Source of the DNA: a virus
Strand: one strand, 5' to 3'
Length of the DNA stretch: 64,000 nt
Virus record (IMG/VR): IMGVR_UViG_3300025889_009691
Coordinates: 1-64,000 of that record
Of this stretch, positions 41,806 to 50,676 are shown one piece after another. The notes below the pieces were generated by a model. That model made no database searches and had not been told where the DNA came from. It worked only from the letters and a program-made list of their open reading frames with translations. Each line of letters begins with the position of its first letter. The stretch's first letter is position 1. Both the position numbers and the translations under genes were made by a program.

Positions 41806-42314
41806 TGTCTGTAGTTTCTGACGTAGCCACCTGGGATGCTGCGGCCAAAGAGCGACTTAAAGATGTATGGCTTTTTCATGCAGCCACGGTTTTCCAAGGT
41901 GAAGATTCATTAGAGCATATCCTTGTAAACTTGCGCAGCCATTTAGATGAGCTTATTGATACTTACTTTGGTACAAACGAAAGCCCTGAAAAGCATGAGT
42001 GGGTTATCACGGCAAAGTATGCCCTTTTGGCTGATAGTGGTCTGGCGGATGAGCCGGAGGATATGTGGCGGACTTTGTGCTCGAAACAGAATGACTATGG
42101 TCCGAATAACATTGCAAGGTTTGGCTCGTCGGGGGTTTTGCTGCGCATGCATGACAAGGTTGCCCGGTTAGAGAACTTGATTGGGAATGGCCTGACTGTT
42201 GAGAACGAATCGTTGCACGATACGTATTTAGACCTTGTTGGTTATTCTGTGATTGGTATGATGTTAGACGACGGCAGTTTCTTTTACCCTATGGGGGAGG
42301 ACTGGCAGAAGTAA
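41805..42314 (+). CDS. DUF1599-like (nucleotide modification associated domain) protein
   Basis: A 169-residue protein whose C-terminal half reads QNDYGPNNIARFGSSGVLLRMHDKVARLENLI and NESLHDTYLDLVGYSVIGMML. This matches the DUF1599 domain, an all-helical MazG/dUTPase-like fold often found near nucleotide-modifying genes (family knowledge). The TAATG start couples it to the membrane protein. It may act on deoxynucleotides along with the reductase upstream. Confidence 0.78.
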   Translation: MSVVSDVATWDAAAKERLKDVWLFHAATVFQGEDSLEHILVNLRSHLDELIDTYFGTNESPEKHEWVITAKYALLADSGLADEPEDMWRTLCSKQNDYGPNNIARFGSSGVLLRMHDKVARLENLIGNGLTVENESLHDTYLDLVGYSVIGMMLDDGSFFYPMGEDWQK

Positions 42315-42379
42315 TCGTGGGGTAGGGCTTAGGTACGGTATTATAGTAGTAATGTACGTTCCGATGGAGGAGAAAGCAT

Positions 42380-42520
42380 ATGCCCCCGACAACTGATAAG
42401 CCAGACACTGAAACGCCTAGACCTAGAGGGCTTATTGAGCGAGTTCTAGACGCTATTGATGCAGGCCGACGTGATGGTCTGTTGCCCCCTAATCCCAATA
42501 ATAGACCGCAGGCCGGTTAA
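42380..42520 (+). CDS. small hypothetical protein
   Basis: A 46-residue frame after GGAGGAG with good spacing (ATG at 42380). The sequence is Pro-rich at both ends, with LIERVLDAIDAGRRDGLLPP in the middle. A TATTAT box (42339-42344) lies upstream. Function unknown. Confidence 0.55.
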   Translation: MPPTTDKPDTETPRPRGLIERVLDAIDAGRRDGLLPPNPNNRPQAG

Positions 42521-42578
42521 GCGGATTTTTAGTCGTCACTTAGCTATTTAGCTTTGTATTATTCTTGGCAGGTCGTGA

Positions 42579-43220
42579 ATGGCTCTTATTACAGTTTCTG
42601 ATATTACAACATATATGGACATTACGCTCAGTAATGTGCAAGAAGACGCTGCTGAGATTGTCATTGACGGCCTACAAGCAGAGTTAGAAGCATACCTGCG
42701 CAGACCTATTGAGCAGCAGTCCTTTACTGAAACCTATCGAATCCCTGATGTAGGGCGTGGAGTAGTGAATCAGCAGTACTATTACAACTACACTACTGAT
42801 CCTTCCACGACGCTTACGTCTCCGGGTATTATCTATACTCCGATGTATACGTTGTATTTGGATAATAGTCCGGTTATTTCGGTTTCTTCTGTTTCGATTA
42901 CTCCTGCTTCTGCTTCTGCTACAGCGACTGATCAGGTGGCTGAGAGAGATTACATAACTCGTGATTATGGCATTGAGTTGTTTAATGCTTTTGCTAATGA
43001 CCGTGTTACGATAACATACACGGCTGGCCTAGATGGTGCCAACATCAAAGTTTTTAAGTTGCTGTTGTTGAGAGCGGCTGCCCGTGAGATGCAGAACATG
43101 CATGACGATGTGGTTGGTTTGAAGGATTTGACGACAAGAAATGTTGCACCTTTGGAGACTGGGTTTTCTGAGCGTGAGCTTATGAGCATTAAAAAGTACC
43201 GTAGAGTTAGGGTGGCCTAA
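42579..43220 (+). CDS. head-tail connector/adaptor protein
   Basis: A 213-residue protein at the start of the connector genes. ISDITTYMDITLSNVQEDAAEIVIDGLQAELEAYLRRP is the helical entry typical of gp6-like adaptors, followed by a beta region (SPGIIYTPMYTLYL; VSSVSI) and a C-terminal helix. Adaptors bind beneath the portal ring. The start has only a weak ribosome binding site (GCAGGT). Confidence 0.72.
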   Translation: MALITVSDITTYMDITLSNVQEDAAEIVIDGLQAELEAYLRRPIEQQSFTETYRIPDVGRGVVNQQYYYNYTTDPSTTLTSPGIIYTPMYTLYLDNSPVISVSSVSITPASASATATDQVAERDYITRDYGIELFNAFANDRVTITYTAGLDGANIKVFKLLLLRAAAREMQNMHDDVVGLKDLTTRNVAPLETGFSERELMSIKKYRRVRVA

Positions 43221-43221
43221 C

Positions 43222-43731
43222 ATGGCTGCTCAAGTACGTGTCAAAAAAGTCCGAACTGGACCTCTAAAGCGTCGATTTGCTACGATGGTGCGCAGGTCAA
43301 ATAACTTTAAGCCTGTGTTTCGTTGGGCTATGCGTGAGCTTGCGAATGCCCACGAGCAGTTGTTTGCGACAGAGGGTGCGGCTGCTGGTGGGCGGTGGGA
43401 GCGCCTTAACGAAGAGTATGCCTCGTGGAAGTTAGAGAACTACGGGGCAAACGGTATTCTTGTTGCTGATGGCTCATTGCGCCGGTCTTTAACTGCGATC
43501 AATTCAGGGCGTGGCGTTGTTCGTGATATTGGTGCTTCAAAAGCACAGTTTGGTACGTCAATTCCTTACGCTGACTACCACTTTACGGGAACTCGCAAGA
43601 TGCCTGAACGCAGACCACTTTTTGTTCCGAGAACGTTTTCTGACAGAACCGCATTTATAGTTGGCCGATATATTATGGACGGGCAAAAGGGTATTGATGC
43701 GGCGGCTGCTGCGGCAAAGGTGACGATCTAA
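43222..43731 (+). CDS. virion morphogenesis / tail completion protein (gp10- or Mu gpG-like)
   Basis: A 169-residue protein with GRWERLNEEYASWKLENYGANGILVADGSLRRSL, then FGTSIPYADYHFTGTRKMPERRPLFV. These are the core motifs of tail-completion proteins (W..L...Y...K, tG.L..S, YA..H..G, P.R). It begins one base after the adaptor gene stop and is followed immediately by the next tail gene. Confidence 0.78.
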   Translation: MAAQVRVKKVRTGPLKRRFATMVRRSNNFKPVFRWAMRELANAHEQLFATEGAAAGGRWERLNEEYASWKLENYGANGILVADGSLRRSLTAINSGRGVVRDIGASKAQFGTSIPYADYHFTGTRKMPERRPLFVPRTFSDRTAFIVGRYIMDGQKGIDAAAAAAKVTI

Positions 43732-43732
43732 A

Positions 43733-44605
43733 ATGATGTCAGGACCTAGATTAGCAAAATCATATGTGTCGAATTATCTCGTTAATGACATTCCGGGTAG
43801 GCTGCTTACGTATCGGAATCATTGGGGATTGAGTTCTTCTCAGCTTCCTGAGCCACGTAAGTATTTGTCGTATGAGCCGTTTGCTTTGGATGCTTGGCCG
43901 ACGTTAATTACGTTGGCTATTAGTACCGGCAATATTGAGCGGACTGATTATGCTGTTGATGCTGATCCTATTTTTAGGGTGACGTATCAAATGCGTACTT
44001 ATGTTTGGGTGCGTGATAGCGGTGGTCAGATTGTGACTGATCAGCGAGATAATCTTGTTGCTGTTGTTCGTGAAGCGCTTATGGACGGACCTTCGTTGTC
44101 TGCGTATGACTCGTCTGTTCCGTGCTATCCGAAGATTGATGAGTCTTCAATTCGTGAAGAGTTTTCTGATTTGACTTTGATCAAGGGTGAGCGTTTGCTA
44201 GCTGGCGCTTTTGTAGGTTATGATCTGTCTTTGGAAGAACGTGTAGATCATGATCCTCTTGGTGTGATGCAGTCTACGCAGGTAACTGTAGAGAAGATGG
44301 CGATCACCGCTAATGCTCCCACGAATCTTATTGCGGTTGCTGGAGATACTGAAGTTACTTTGTCTTGGACAGATTCAACATGGAACGGCGGCGTGTACGA
44401 TATTACTGGATATAACATTCAGCAGTCTTCAGATTCTGGTTCTACGTGGACGACTGTTGTGAGCGATACTGATTCTTTGGATACGGCTTATACTGTTACG
44501 GGTTTGACTAATGGCACGTCGTATCAGTTTAGGGTTGCTTCTGTTAATCAGGCTGGAGTGGGAGCGTATTCGGCTAGTAGCCTTGCTAAAACACCGACTG
44601 CGTGA
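43733..44605 (+). CDS. tail/connector protein with C-terminal fibronectin type III domain
   Basis: A 290-residue protein. The first 190 residues look like a tail-terminator type fold (TYRNHWGLSSSQLPEPRKYLSYEPFALDAWPTLITLAI, then VTYQMRTYVWV). Residues about 197-290 form one fibronectin III domain: APTNLIAVAGDTEVTLSWTD, ITGYNIQQSSDSG, YTVTGLTNGTSYQFRVASVN. Such Fn3 domains are common on surface-exposed phage parts and may bind carbohydrate. Either ATG of the ATGATG pair could start it. Confidence 0.72.
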   Translation: MMSGPRLAKSYVSNYLVNDIPGRLLTYRNHWGLSSSQLPEPRKYLSYEPFALDAWPTLITLAISTGNIERTDYAVDADPIFRVTYQMRTYVWVRDSGGQIVTDQRDNLVAVVREALMDGPSLSAYDSSVPCYPKIDESSIREEFSDLTLIKGERLLAGAFVGYDLSLEERVDHDPLGVMQSTQVTVEKMAITANAPTNLIAVAGDTEVTLSWTDSTWNGGVYDITGYNIQQSSDSGSTWTTVVSDTDSLDTAYTVTGLTNGTSYQFRVASVNQAGVGAYSASSLAKTPTA

Positions 44606-44611
44606 TAGGAT
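44583..44611 (+). promoter_or_regulatory. leaderless-type promoter
   Basis: TTGCTA (44583-44588), a 17-base spacer, TAGGAT (44606-44611), then 6 bases to the ATG at 44618. Confidence 0.75.
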
Positions 44612-44617
44612 AATACT

Positions 44618-47485
44618 ATGGCTATTGGTAGTGGTAGATGGGGCGGGTTGCGTCAAGAGCCGTATAATCCTAACCCTAAAGATGCTGATAATGACGGTAT
44701 TGTTCAAGAAGGTACGCCGTTTGAGCGGCCTATTGGCACCCGGTATTTGAATGCTGCGGGCGAGGAAATTTCTAGTCTCTTAAACGGGTCTAATGTTTCT
44801 CAGTTGGACGGATTGCGCCTGGTTGATGCTAACGATAATCCTGTTGAGTATCGACAGTCGTGGCGGAGCGAAAATCTTGCGTTGGGTGAACGTCAGGAGA
44901 CTATTGGTCAGTCGTTGGGGACTGTTGGGCAAACGCTGGGGACTGTTGATGAAGTTCCTGCTACTGGTGATTATAGGATTGAGCATCGTCCGCCTGGAAG
45001 GGGAGAAGGTGCACCGTTGCATGCTTTGGATCAGATTTATCCACCGGATGTTTATTCTGCGGACGCTATGAGGCTGTATGGGTCTGGTGTGCGGGCGGAT
45101 GCTGCTAAAGATCGTGAGATGGCTGAAGTTATTAGTCGTGTTCGTGGTAACCCTGACGCTGAAGTGATTATGTATCGTGCTGTACCTGTGGATGGTGTGG
45201 ATACTATTAACGCTGGTGATTGGGTTACCCCTTCTAGGTTGTATGCTGTTGAACATGGTGAGGGTCCGATGCGTGGCGAGTATCGTATCATTGAGATGCG
45301 TGTGCGTGCCGGTGACTTACATACGGACGGTAACTATATTTACGAGTTTGGTTATGATCCGATGCCTACGGCAAAACCAATTGATGACCGTGACTTGAGT
45401 CCTGCAGCTAAAGAGTTGCATGACGATATCATTCCGTCGTGGAGGTCAGGTGATGAAGCATGGGCTGATTTCCCCGATCTAGAAGAACGTGGTATTGCTC
45501 TCATCGACGCTTACGAAAACGGCGAGATTGACGTTTATGACTATGAGTCTAGTTACATTGAAATAGTGACTGAAGGTTTAGAGCGTCGGTTGGAATCTAT
45601 TAGACAAGTGTATGGTGCAGAAACTGGTGACGTGTTAGACGCTTGGGTGCGTGGCGACTACGGGGCGACCGAAAGTATCCGTGACGGCATCAGTGAGGGG
45701 CAGTATAGTGGCTTAATTGAATTAATTGATGATTCGCCGCCTCAAGAAACGCTGTGGCGTGGCATGATGATTGATGCTGAGACGCAGCAGCGTATGGAAG
45801 CTGCGGGGGTTATCTCTATGCCTTTAGGTGCCACGTCTTCAAATGAGAGAGCTGCTGGCGAGTATGCTGGCTTGTCGGTTACTGGCGGTGGGCCGTCATC
45901 TGTTATGATTAAGGTTGAGGGCGCTAATGCGTTTCCTGCGAGAACTATTTCGCCTGTAGAGTCTGATGATGAGTGGCTGGTTGCTGGCGATTTTGAGATT
46001 GTTTCTGTTGATGAGTATGTTCAGCCGGGTGCGTTTGCTGACGCTACTCCGATTAAGCAGTGGACTGTTCGTCCTCGCCGTAAGTCTGATCCTGAAAGTC
46101 CGAGAGCTAATGTTCCGAAGGCTAAGGAGATGCGTCCCCAGGACAAAGGTGTGATGTTTTCTTCTTTGGATAAGGATGGTGTTAGATCGACGGATGACAA
46201 GGTTGTTCACCCTAATGGCACGTTGTCAATTGAGGGTATGAATGCTGATGGGTCTTTTGTTGAGTTTAGTGAAGAGTTAGAAAAGAAACTTGATGCCCGT
46301 TTTGAAGAGTTGGGTATTAGCCGAGATGAACTTACTTTGAACTTGGCTCATTCCGCCATGATAGCAATGGGTTATGACCCTGTTACTGGTGAGTTTGATC
46401 CTGAAAAAGTTAAAGAGGGTTTAGAAAAGTCACGGTGGTATTCAGAGCAAGGTGATCGGCTTCGTGCTTTGGCTGATGCACAAGATGTGGATTTGGAACG
46501 TGTAGTAGCGGCGGCCACGGTAATGTCTGCGGGTCGTCTATGGGATGGTCCTGCTAACGGCAATTATGAGAGTACTGAACGACTTATCAACATTTTGAAA
46601 GCTGATGAACCTATTGAGATTACTCCAGCTATGGCAGAGTTTCTGGCTTGGCGTAAGGGTAAAGCAACTAAGAAGACAAGCAGTTTGGGTTTTCACCAAG
46701 ATTTAAAGCCGGGTCAGTCTATTCGTCCGTCTGAGTTAGACTCTGCACAGTTAGTTGAAGTTTTGTATGCCGCTAATAGCATGCGAGGCTACACTTCGTT
46801 TAAGGATTGGAAGCGAGATTCTGATACTGGTACGAAAACCCCTAAAGGTTATACGGGTGTTGAGTCTCCGTATCCGTTGTTTACGTCTAAGGGTACACTG
46901 CAGGTTAAGCAAGCTGTTGCTGTTTTGCGTGGCGATGTGACAGTACGTGATGCTATTTCTGGGCCAAAGTATTCTAGTTTTTATTCCAATCTTTTGCGCC
47001 CTGATCTTGATTATAGTTCGACCAATGATACTTGGCATTACAGGGTAATGGCCGGTAATGCGGTATTGAATCCGCTTACGAATAAAAATAAGCTTGGTTC
47101 GGGTACCATGCGAGAACTAACACTAAAAACTGAGGCAAAGTTTGGGCATTGGGAAATTGATGAAGAAACAGGCGTAAGAACGTGGAAGGCTTACACGGCT
47201 ACAGCACAGGATTTGTTCCAGAGTGGTTTATCTTCAAAACCAAATGGGCTTGGTTCTGGCGACTTAATGTTCCGTGATAGCACAAAAATTTCAAGAGGGG
47301 CATTAGCTTCGCTTAAAGCGGCTCACCCAGAAATTTTTGGAGATATGACATTACACGAAATGCAAGCATTAGTTTGGGTTCACTATGGCGGAGGCACTAT
47401 GAGCGCTGATGAGGGCCTGGATATTTGGGGTGATGCTTTGAGTAAGTTGCCTGTTGACGGGGCCTGGATTGACCTGATAGACTAG
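44618..47485 (+). CDS. polyvalent protein with two ADP-ribosyltransferase-like modules
   Basis: A 955-residue protein. The N-terminus has a calcium-loop-like PKDADNDGIVQEGTPFERP motif seen in actinophage virion proteins. The first ART-like module (about residues 145-255) has VIMYRAVPVDG, GDWVTPSRLYAVEHG and NYIYEFGYDP. The second (about 340-465) has QETLWRGMMIDAETQ, MPLGATSSNERAAGEYAG and VESDDEWLVAGDF, matching Arg, Ser-Thr-Ser-like and D/E-x-E positions of R-S-E transferases. The last 400 residues are a separate domain (VDLERVVAAATVMSAGRLWDGPANGNYEST onward). It has its own promoter. A virion-delivered toxin that modifies host targets early is plausible (inference). Confidence 0.72.
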   Translation: MAIGSGRWGGLRQEPYNPNPKDADNDGIVQEGTPFERPIGTRYLNAAGEEISSLLNGSNVSQLDGLRLVDANDNPVEYRQSWRSENLALGERQETIGQSLGTVGQTLGTVDEVPATGDYRIEHRPPGRGEGAPLHALDQIYPPDVYSADAMRLYGSGVRADAAKDREMAEVISRVRGNPDAEVIMYRAVPVDGVDTINAGDWVTPSRLYAVEHGEGPMRGEYRIIEMRVRAGDLHTDGNYIYEFGYDPMPTAKPIDDRDLSPAAKELHDDIIPSWRSGDEAWADFPDLEERGIALIDAYENGEIDVYDYESSYIEIVTEGLERRLESIRQVYGAETGDVLDAWVRGDYGATESIRDGISEGQYSGLIELIDDSPPQETLWRGMMIDAETQQRMEAAGVISMPLGATSSNERAAGEYAGLSVTGGGPSSVMIKVEGANAFPARTISPVESDDEWLVAGDFEIVSVDEYVQPGAFADATPIKQWTVRPRRKSDPESPRANVPKAKEMRPQDKGVMFSSLDKDGVRSTDDKVVHPNGTLSIEGMNADGSFVEFSEELEKKLDARFEELGISRDELTLNLAHSAMIAMGYDPVTGEFDPEKVKEGLEKSRWYSEQGDRLRALADAQDVDLERVVAAATVMSAGRLWDGPANGNYESTERLINILKADEPIEITPAMAEFLAWRKGKATKKTSSLGFHQDLKPGQSIRPSELDSAQLVEVLYAANSMRGYTSFKDWKRDSDTGTKTPKGYTGVESPYPLFTSKGTLQVKQAVAVLRGDVTVRDAISGPKYSSFYSNLLRPDLDYSSTNDTWHYRVMAGNAVLNPLTNKNKLGSGTMRELTLKTEAKFGHWEIDEETGVRTWKAYTATAQDLFQSGLSSKPNGLGSGDLMFRDSTKISRGALASLKAAHPEIFGDMTLHEMQALVWVHYGGGTMSADEGLDIWGDALSKLPVDGAWIDLID
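47454..47483 (+). promoter_or_regulatory. leaderless-type promoter
   Basis: TTGACG (47454-47459), an 18-base spacer, TAGACT (47478-47483), then 6 bases to the ATG at 47490. Confidence 0.72.
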
Positions 47486-47489
47486 ATTT

Positions 47490-47666
47490 ATGAATCCTAA
47501 TAATTCCCCCATGACAGATGACGGCAGTTTTGATTTTGACAGTCTGGAAGATGACGATGAGCGTTGGGAATATGCACAGTACATCGTAAACACTCCTGCT
47601 GAAGACCGGCCTGAAATTTCTGAAGAAGATGCTGCAGCCGCTTTAGAATGGTTACGTTATTCTTAG
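47490..47666 (+). CDS. small acidic protein
   Basis: A 58-residue, very acidic frame (DDGSFDFDSLEDDDERWEYAQYIV, EISEEDAAAALEWLRYS), starting 6 bases after a -10 box. Its charge would suit a DNA mimic, inhibitor or antitoxin-like partner for the ART-like protein just upstream, but nothing in the sequence proves that. Confidence 0.6.
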   Translation: MNPNNSPMTDDGSFDFDSLEDDDERWEYAQYIVNTPAEDRPEISEEDAAAALEWLRYS

Positions 47667-47789
47667 AGATTAGTTACATTGACCACTAGACGCTGCGTGG
47701 TAATATAATACTTGACAGAGCAGACGCTAAGTCTAGCCCTCAGGGCAAGTCAATACGGTATTGAACGACAACGAAATTGGAGGCTAAAG
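47667..47789 (+). promoter_or_regulatory. tail sheath leader: candidate late promoter and repeats
   Basis: TTGACC (47679-47684) lies 16 bases before TAATAT (47701-47706) or 19 before TATAAT (47704-47709). ATAATACTTGAC (47705-47716) is identical to the capsid leader element. CTAGAC/GTCTAG (47686-47691, 47731-47736), two AGACGCT copies, and GCCCTCAGGGC (47736-47746) are symmetric elements. GGAGG ends about 6 bases before the ATG at 47790. Confidence 0.55.
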
Positions 47790-49298
47790 ATGCCGGGAGT
47801 TAACGTCACCACTGCAGTACGCACTGGTCCTGTGGGTACTACAGATGTCGTGGCAGGTCAAGTATTTATGGTCGGTGAGACTGAGCGGGGTCCTACAGAT
47901 GAACCCACGCTTCTTCGATCTTTTAACGACTATACGACCTACTACGGAAATTATGAATCAGGATCACTTTACAGCCATGTCAAGACTTTCTTTGATGAGG
48001 GCGGTTCTCGGTGCTATGTGCAGCGTGTCCTAACCAATAGTACAGACACGCCTAGTGCGGCTGGTTCTATCACTCTTACCGATTCTTCCGGTTCGGCTAC
48101 TATGGTTGCTACCGCAAAGAATGCTGGTGATTGGTCAGACAATCTAGATATTGAGATTGCTGCTGCTGACGTTTCGGGTTTCAAGGTTAAGGTGTATCTA
48201 GATGATGCTCTCCTCCTTTCAACTCGTGACCTTACGTCAGTTACAGACGCAATCAACGTGGTGAACAGTTCAGCAGTTTCGCATCTTGTTGAACTTACTG
48301 ACGATGATACGTCGTCTTCTAACCCAGCTACTTCTGCGGCTACTGCTCTTTCTGGTGGTAGTGATGGTCTTGCGGTTGCGGATTCAGACTATGTGACAGC
48401 AATTGCTGTAGCGACTACTAACATTACACCCAACCTTGGCACGGGCGCTATTTGTGCTCCGGGCCGTTATGGTTCTGATGTTTGGGATGCGCTTCGGGAT
48501 CATGCGGCTGAGCATAATCGTGTAGCGCTCTTGGGGTTTGATGACGTTGCTGCCGCTTCAGCACGAAGCTCAGCAGCAGACTACTACGCTGATGATAAAG
48601 CAAGCTACATGGCGTTCTACTGGCCACACATCAAGGTTCCGTCACCGAACGCTGCGGAGCTGGCTTCAGGTCAGTCATCGGTTGCTGGCGCAACGGTCAC
48701 GATTTCACCTGAGGCGTTTGCTGCAGGTGCTCGTGCTAGAGCAATTCAGCAGAGCGGTGGCCCGTGGCGTGCAGGTGCTGGACAGATTTCTCAGGCTCGA
48801 ACTGTTAGTGCCCTGTCAAAGGATGTTACTGCTGCGACCGGCGAAACAATGGATGCGGCCCGAGTTAACGTGATTCGCAAAATTGGTAACGGAATCCGTG
48901 TTTACGGTGCCCGCTCAGTATCAAACGATGAGGCTAACTGGCGCTACATTACGATGCGTGACACCATGAACTACATTGTGACTGGTGTTGAGGCCCGTAT
49001 GGAAGAGTACGTGTTTGAGACGGTAGACGCCCGAGGCAACTTGTTCGGTCGTATCCGTGGCTCAATCAAGGCTTTCTTGGAGCCGATCCGTGCTGCTGGT
49101 GGCCTTTACGAAGCGTTTGATGATGATGGCGTGATGATTGACCCCGGCTTCAATGTCGTGGTTGACAGCACTCTTAATCCAGCGACGCAACTTGCCAACG
49201 GTCTTGTTAAGGCCCAGGTTGGGGTCCGGGTTTCCGGGGTTGCGGATTTAATTGATATAGTAATCACTAAGAGCAATCTTTCGGCTCCCGTAATCTAA
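47790..49298 (+). CDS. contractile tail sheath protein
   Basis: A 502-residue sheath protein. The N-terminus MPGVNVTTAVRTGPVG with VFMVGETERGP is typical, followed by YVQRVL. The C-terminal domain has IRVYGARSVSNDEANWRYITMRDTMNYI, then ARMEEYVFE and GLYEAF with a final beta strand. Sheaths stack around the tube and contract to drive it through the cell envelope, so the virion is a myovirus. The ATG at 47790 is chosen for its GGAGG site; an ATG at 47712 upstream overlaps the promoter element. Confidence 0.94.
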   Translation: MPGVNVTTAVRTGPVGTTDVVAGQVFMVGETERGPTDEPTLLRSFNDYTTYYGNYESGSLYSHVKTFFDEGGSRCYVQRVLTNSTDTPSAAGSITLTDSSGSATMVATAKNAGDWSDNLDIEIAAADVSGFKVKVYLDDALLLSTRDLTSVTDAINVVNSSAVSHLVELTDDDTSSSNPATSAATALSGGSDGLAVADSDYVTAIAVATTNITPNLGTGAICAPGRYGSDVWDALRDHAAEHNRVALLGFDDVAAASARSSAADYYADDKASYMAFYWPHIKVPSPNAAELASGQSSVAGATVTISPEAFAAGARARAIQQSGGPWRAGAGQISQARTVSALSKDVTAATGETMDAARVNVIRKIGNGIRVYGARSVSNDEANWRYITMRDTMNYIVTGVEARMEEYVFETVDARGNLFGRIRGSIKAFLEPIRAAGGLYEAFDDDGVMIDPGFNVVVDSTLNPATQLANGLVKAQVGVRVSGVADLIDIVITKSNLSAPVI

Positions 49299-49308
49299 GG
49301 AGATATAA

Positions 49309-49758
49309 ATGGCTAAAGCAACTCAGAGGCAGATTGTCGCAGAGATTTCAGCGGTTAGAGATGTTCCCGGCCATATTCCGGGTCCGTCTTTCGCCACGTA
49401 CTTTGCTACAGTCAGCGGCGGCGAAATCAGCGCTGCAGTAGAGAAGGTGTATGACGGGGGATCGACGTTCCCTGAGGTTCTTTGTGCTCCTTCAGAAATT
49501 GGTGACATCACTCTCAGCAGGTTCTATAATCCTGATGACGATGCTGATAGATTGAACAACCTTCGTCAGTTGGTCGGTTCAACCTATTATGATGTCAAGA
49601 TTTACACGCTTAATTGTGATCTGGCTGAGCCTGGGTCTGAGCGTGTGTATCCGAAGTGCTTGCTTGTTGGGCTTACTGAGCCTGATGGTGATGCTTCTTC
49701 AGGTGCTCCTGCTTCTTTCTCGCTCACGTTCTCAGTGAGCCGGGTAAGCGCTATCTGA
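49309..49758 (+). CDS. tail tube protein
   Basis: A 149-residue protein directly after the sheath gene, with AAGGAG before the ATG. SFATYFATVSGGEISAAVEKVYDGGS, EIGDITLSRFYNPDDD and YPKCLLVGLTEPDGD...FSLTFSVSRVS are the motifs of the T4 gp19-like tube family. It forms the inner tube through which DNA passes. A UUCG-loop terminator follows. Confidence 0.93.
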   Translation: MAKATQRQIVAEISAVRDVPGHIPGPSFATYFATVSGGEISAAVEKVYDGGSTFPEVLCAPSEIGDITLSRFYNPDDDADRLNNLRQLVGSTYYDVKIYTLNCDLAEPGSERVYPKCLLVGLTEPDGDASSGAPASFSLTFSVSRVSAI

Positions 49759-49789
49759 TCCTCGCATAAACATAATTGAATAAAGATTG

Positions 49790-49820
49790 GGCGCTGCTTC
49801 GGTAGCGCCTTTTCTTTTTT
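49790..49820 (+). terminator. rho-independent terminator after the sheath-tube pair
   Basis: An 8-bp stem GGCGCTGC / GTAGCGCC (one G-T pair) with a TTCG tetraloop is followed by TTTTCTTTTTT. Confidence 0.93.
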
Positions 49821-49827
49821 ACATTGC

Positions 49828-49856
49828 TTGCGTGGGAGTGTAGATTTTTATATGCT
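49828..49856 (+). promoter_or_regulatory. candidate promoter for the endolysin
   Basis: TTGCGT (49828-49833), a 17-base spacer and TATGCT (49851-49856). A leader of about 28 bases carries GAGGTT before the ATG at 49891. Confidence 0.55.
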
Positions 49857-49890
49857 ATTGTTGATATGTATTGTCTACATGAGGTTAATC

Positions 49891-50628
49891 ATGAGTATTC
49901 CAACAGTTAGTAGTCGGGTCAATGTTAAAGACCTGCACCCTAAGTTTAAGGCCCGTCTGGAAGCGTTCTTTGCTGATCCACGTATTGCGGGCAAGGTTGC
50001 TGTTGTGTCTGGTGTTCGCACCTACCAGCAGCAGAAGTACCTGTATGATGGCTATAAGAGCCGTAAGCCCGGTTTCAATCTGGCAGCTAACCCGGACCGT
50101 GTAAACAGCGCCGGGTTTCAGGGTTCGTATCATATGAGCCAGCCGAAGTTTGATGGTTACGGTTATGCGGTTGACTTCCGTATCATCAAGCGGGGTTCTA
50201 TCTCTACCACGCAGGTGAATAAGATTGCTGAAGAGTATGGTATTCGTAAGACCGTGGCTTCGGAGTGGTGGCATCATCAGCCGTGTCGTGTGAGCGGTTC
50301 GAAGATGGATTGGTTCCCTGTTAAGGGCGATATCAAGGTTCCGAAGGCTGCGTCGGTTAAGTCTGAGCAGGCTCAGGCGCTTGAGTTTATTGCGGCGTGT
50401 TTTAAGACTGTTGTGCGTCGTGGCGATAAGGGGCCGGTTGTTGAGTTCCTTCAGAAGCTTCTGGATAAGAACGGTTACAAGCTGACTTCTCGTCCTCGTA
50501 AGAATTCTGGCGTTGACGGCGACTTCGGTGCTAAGACGTTGAAGGCTGTGAAGCAGTTCCAGCGTGATGAGGGTCTTGCTGCGGACGGTGTTGTTGGTCC
50601 CAAGACTTGGGCAGCGCTTGCTGACTAA
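49891..50628 (+). CDS. endolysin: M15 (VanY-like) peptidase plus peptidoglycan-binding domain
   Basis: A 245-residue enzyme. Peptidase landmarks are VVSGVRTYQQQKYLYDGY, FQGSYHMSQPKFDGYGYAVDF (zinc ligands His81 and Asp95) and EWWHHQP (Glu125, His128). The C-terminal domain (about 165-245) is a peptidoglycan-binding type 1 repeat: VRRGDKGPVVEFLQKLL, GVDGDFGAKTLKAVKQFQ, GVVGPKTWAAL. It cuts peptide stems in the host wall. The ATG at 49891 follows GAGGTT. GC-ending codons and its own promoter and flanking terminator suggest strong, separate expression. It lies 48 kb from the holin and inside the tail module. Confidence 0.9.
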   Translation: MSIPTVSSRVNVKDLHPKFKARLEAFFADPRIAGKVAVVSGVRTYQQQKYLYDGYKSRKPGFNLAANPDRVNSAGFQGSYHMSQPKFDGYGYAVDFRIIKRGSISTTQVNKIAEEYGIRKTVASEWWHHQPCRVSGSKMDWFPVKGDIKVPKAASVKSEQAQALEFIAACFKTVVRRGDKGPVVEFLQKLLDKNGYKLTSRPRKNSGVDGDFGAKTLKAVKQFQRDEGLAADGVVGPKTWAALAD

Positions 50629-50641
50629 TGTGTCTTGCTAG

Positions 50642-50670
50642 TTGACTTGATTCTAGGAAAGGAATAGTAT
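50642..50670 (+). promoter_or_regulatory. leaderless-type promoter
   Basis: TTGACT (50642-50647), a 17-base spacer, TAGTAT (50665-50670), then 6 bases to the ATG at 50677. Confidence 0.8.
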
Positions 50671-50676
50671 ATAAAC

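Noticed and set aside
47712-47789. ATG at 47712 as the sheath start
   Set aside because: It lies within the promoter-like element; the ATG at 47790 has GGAGG and matches the normal sheath N-terminus.
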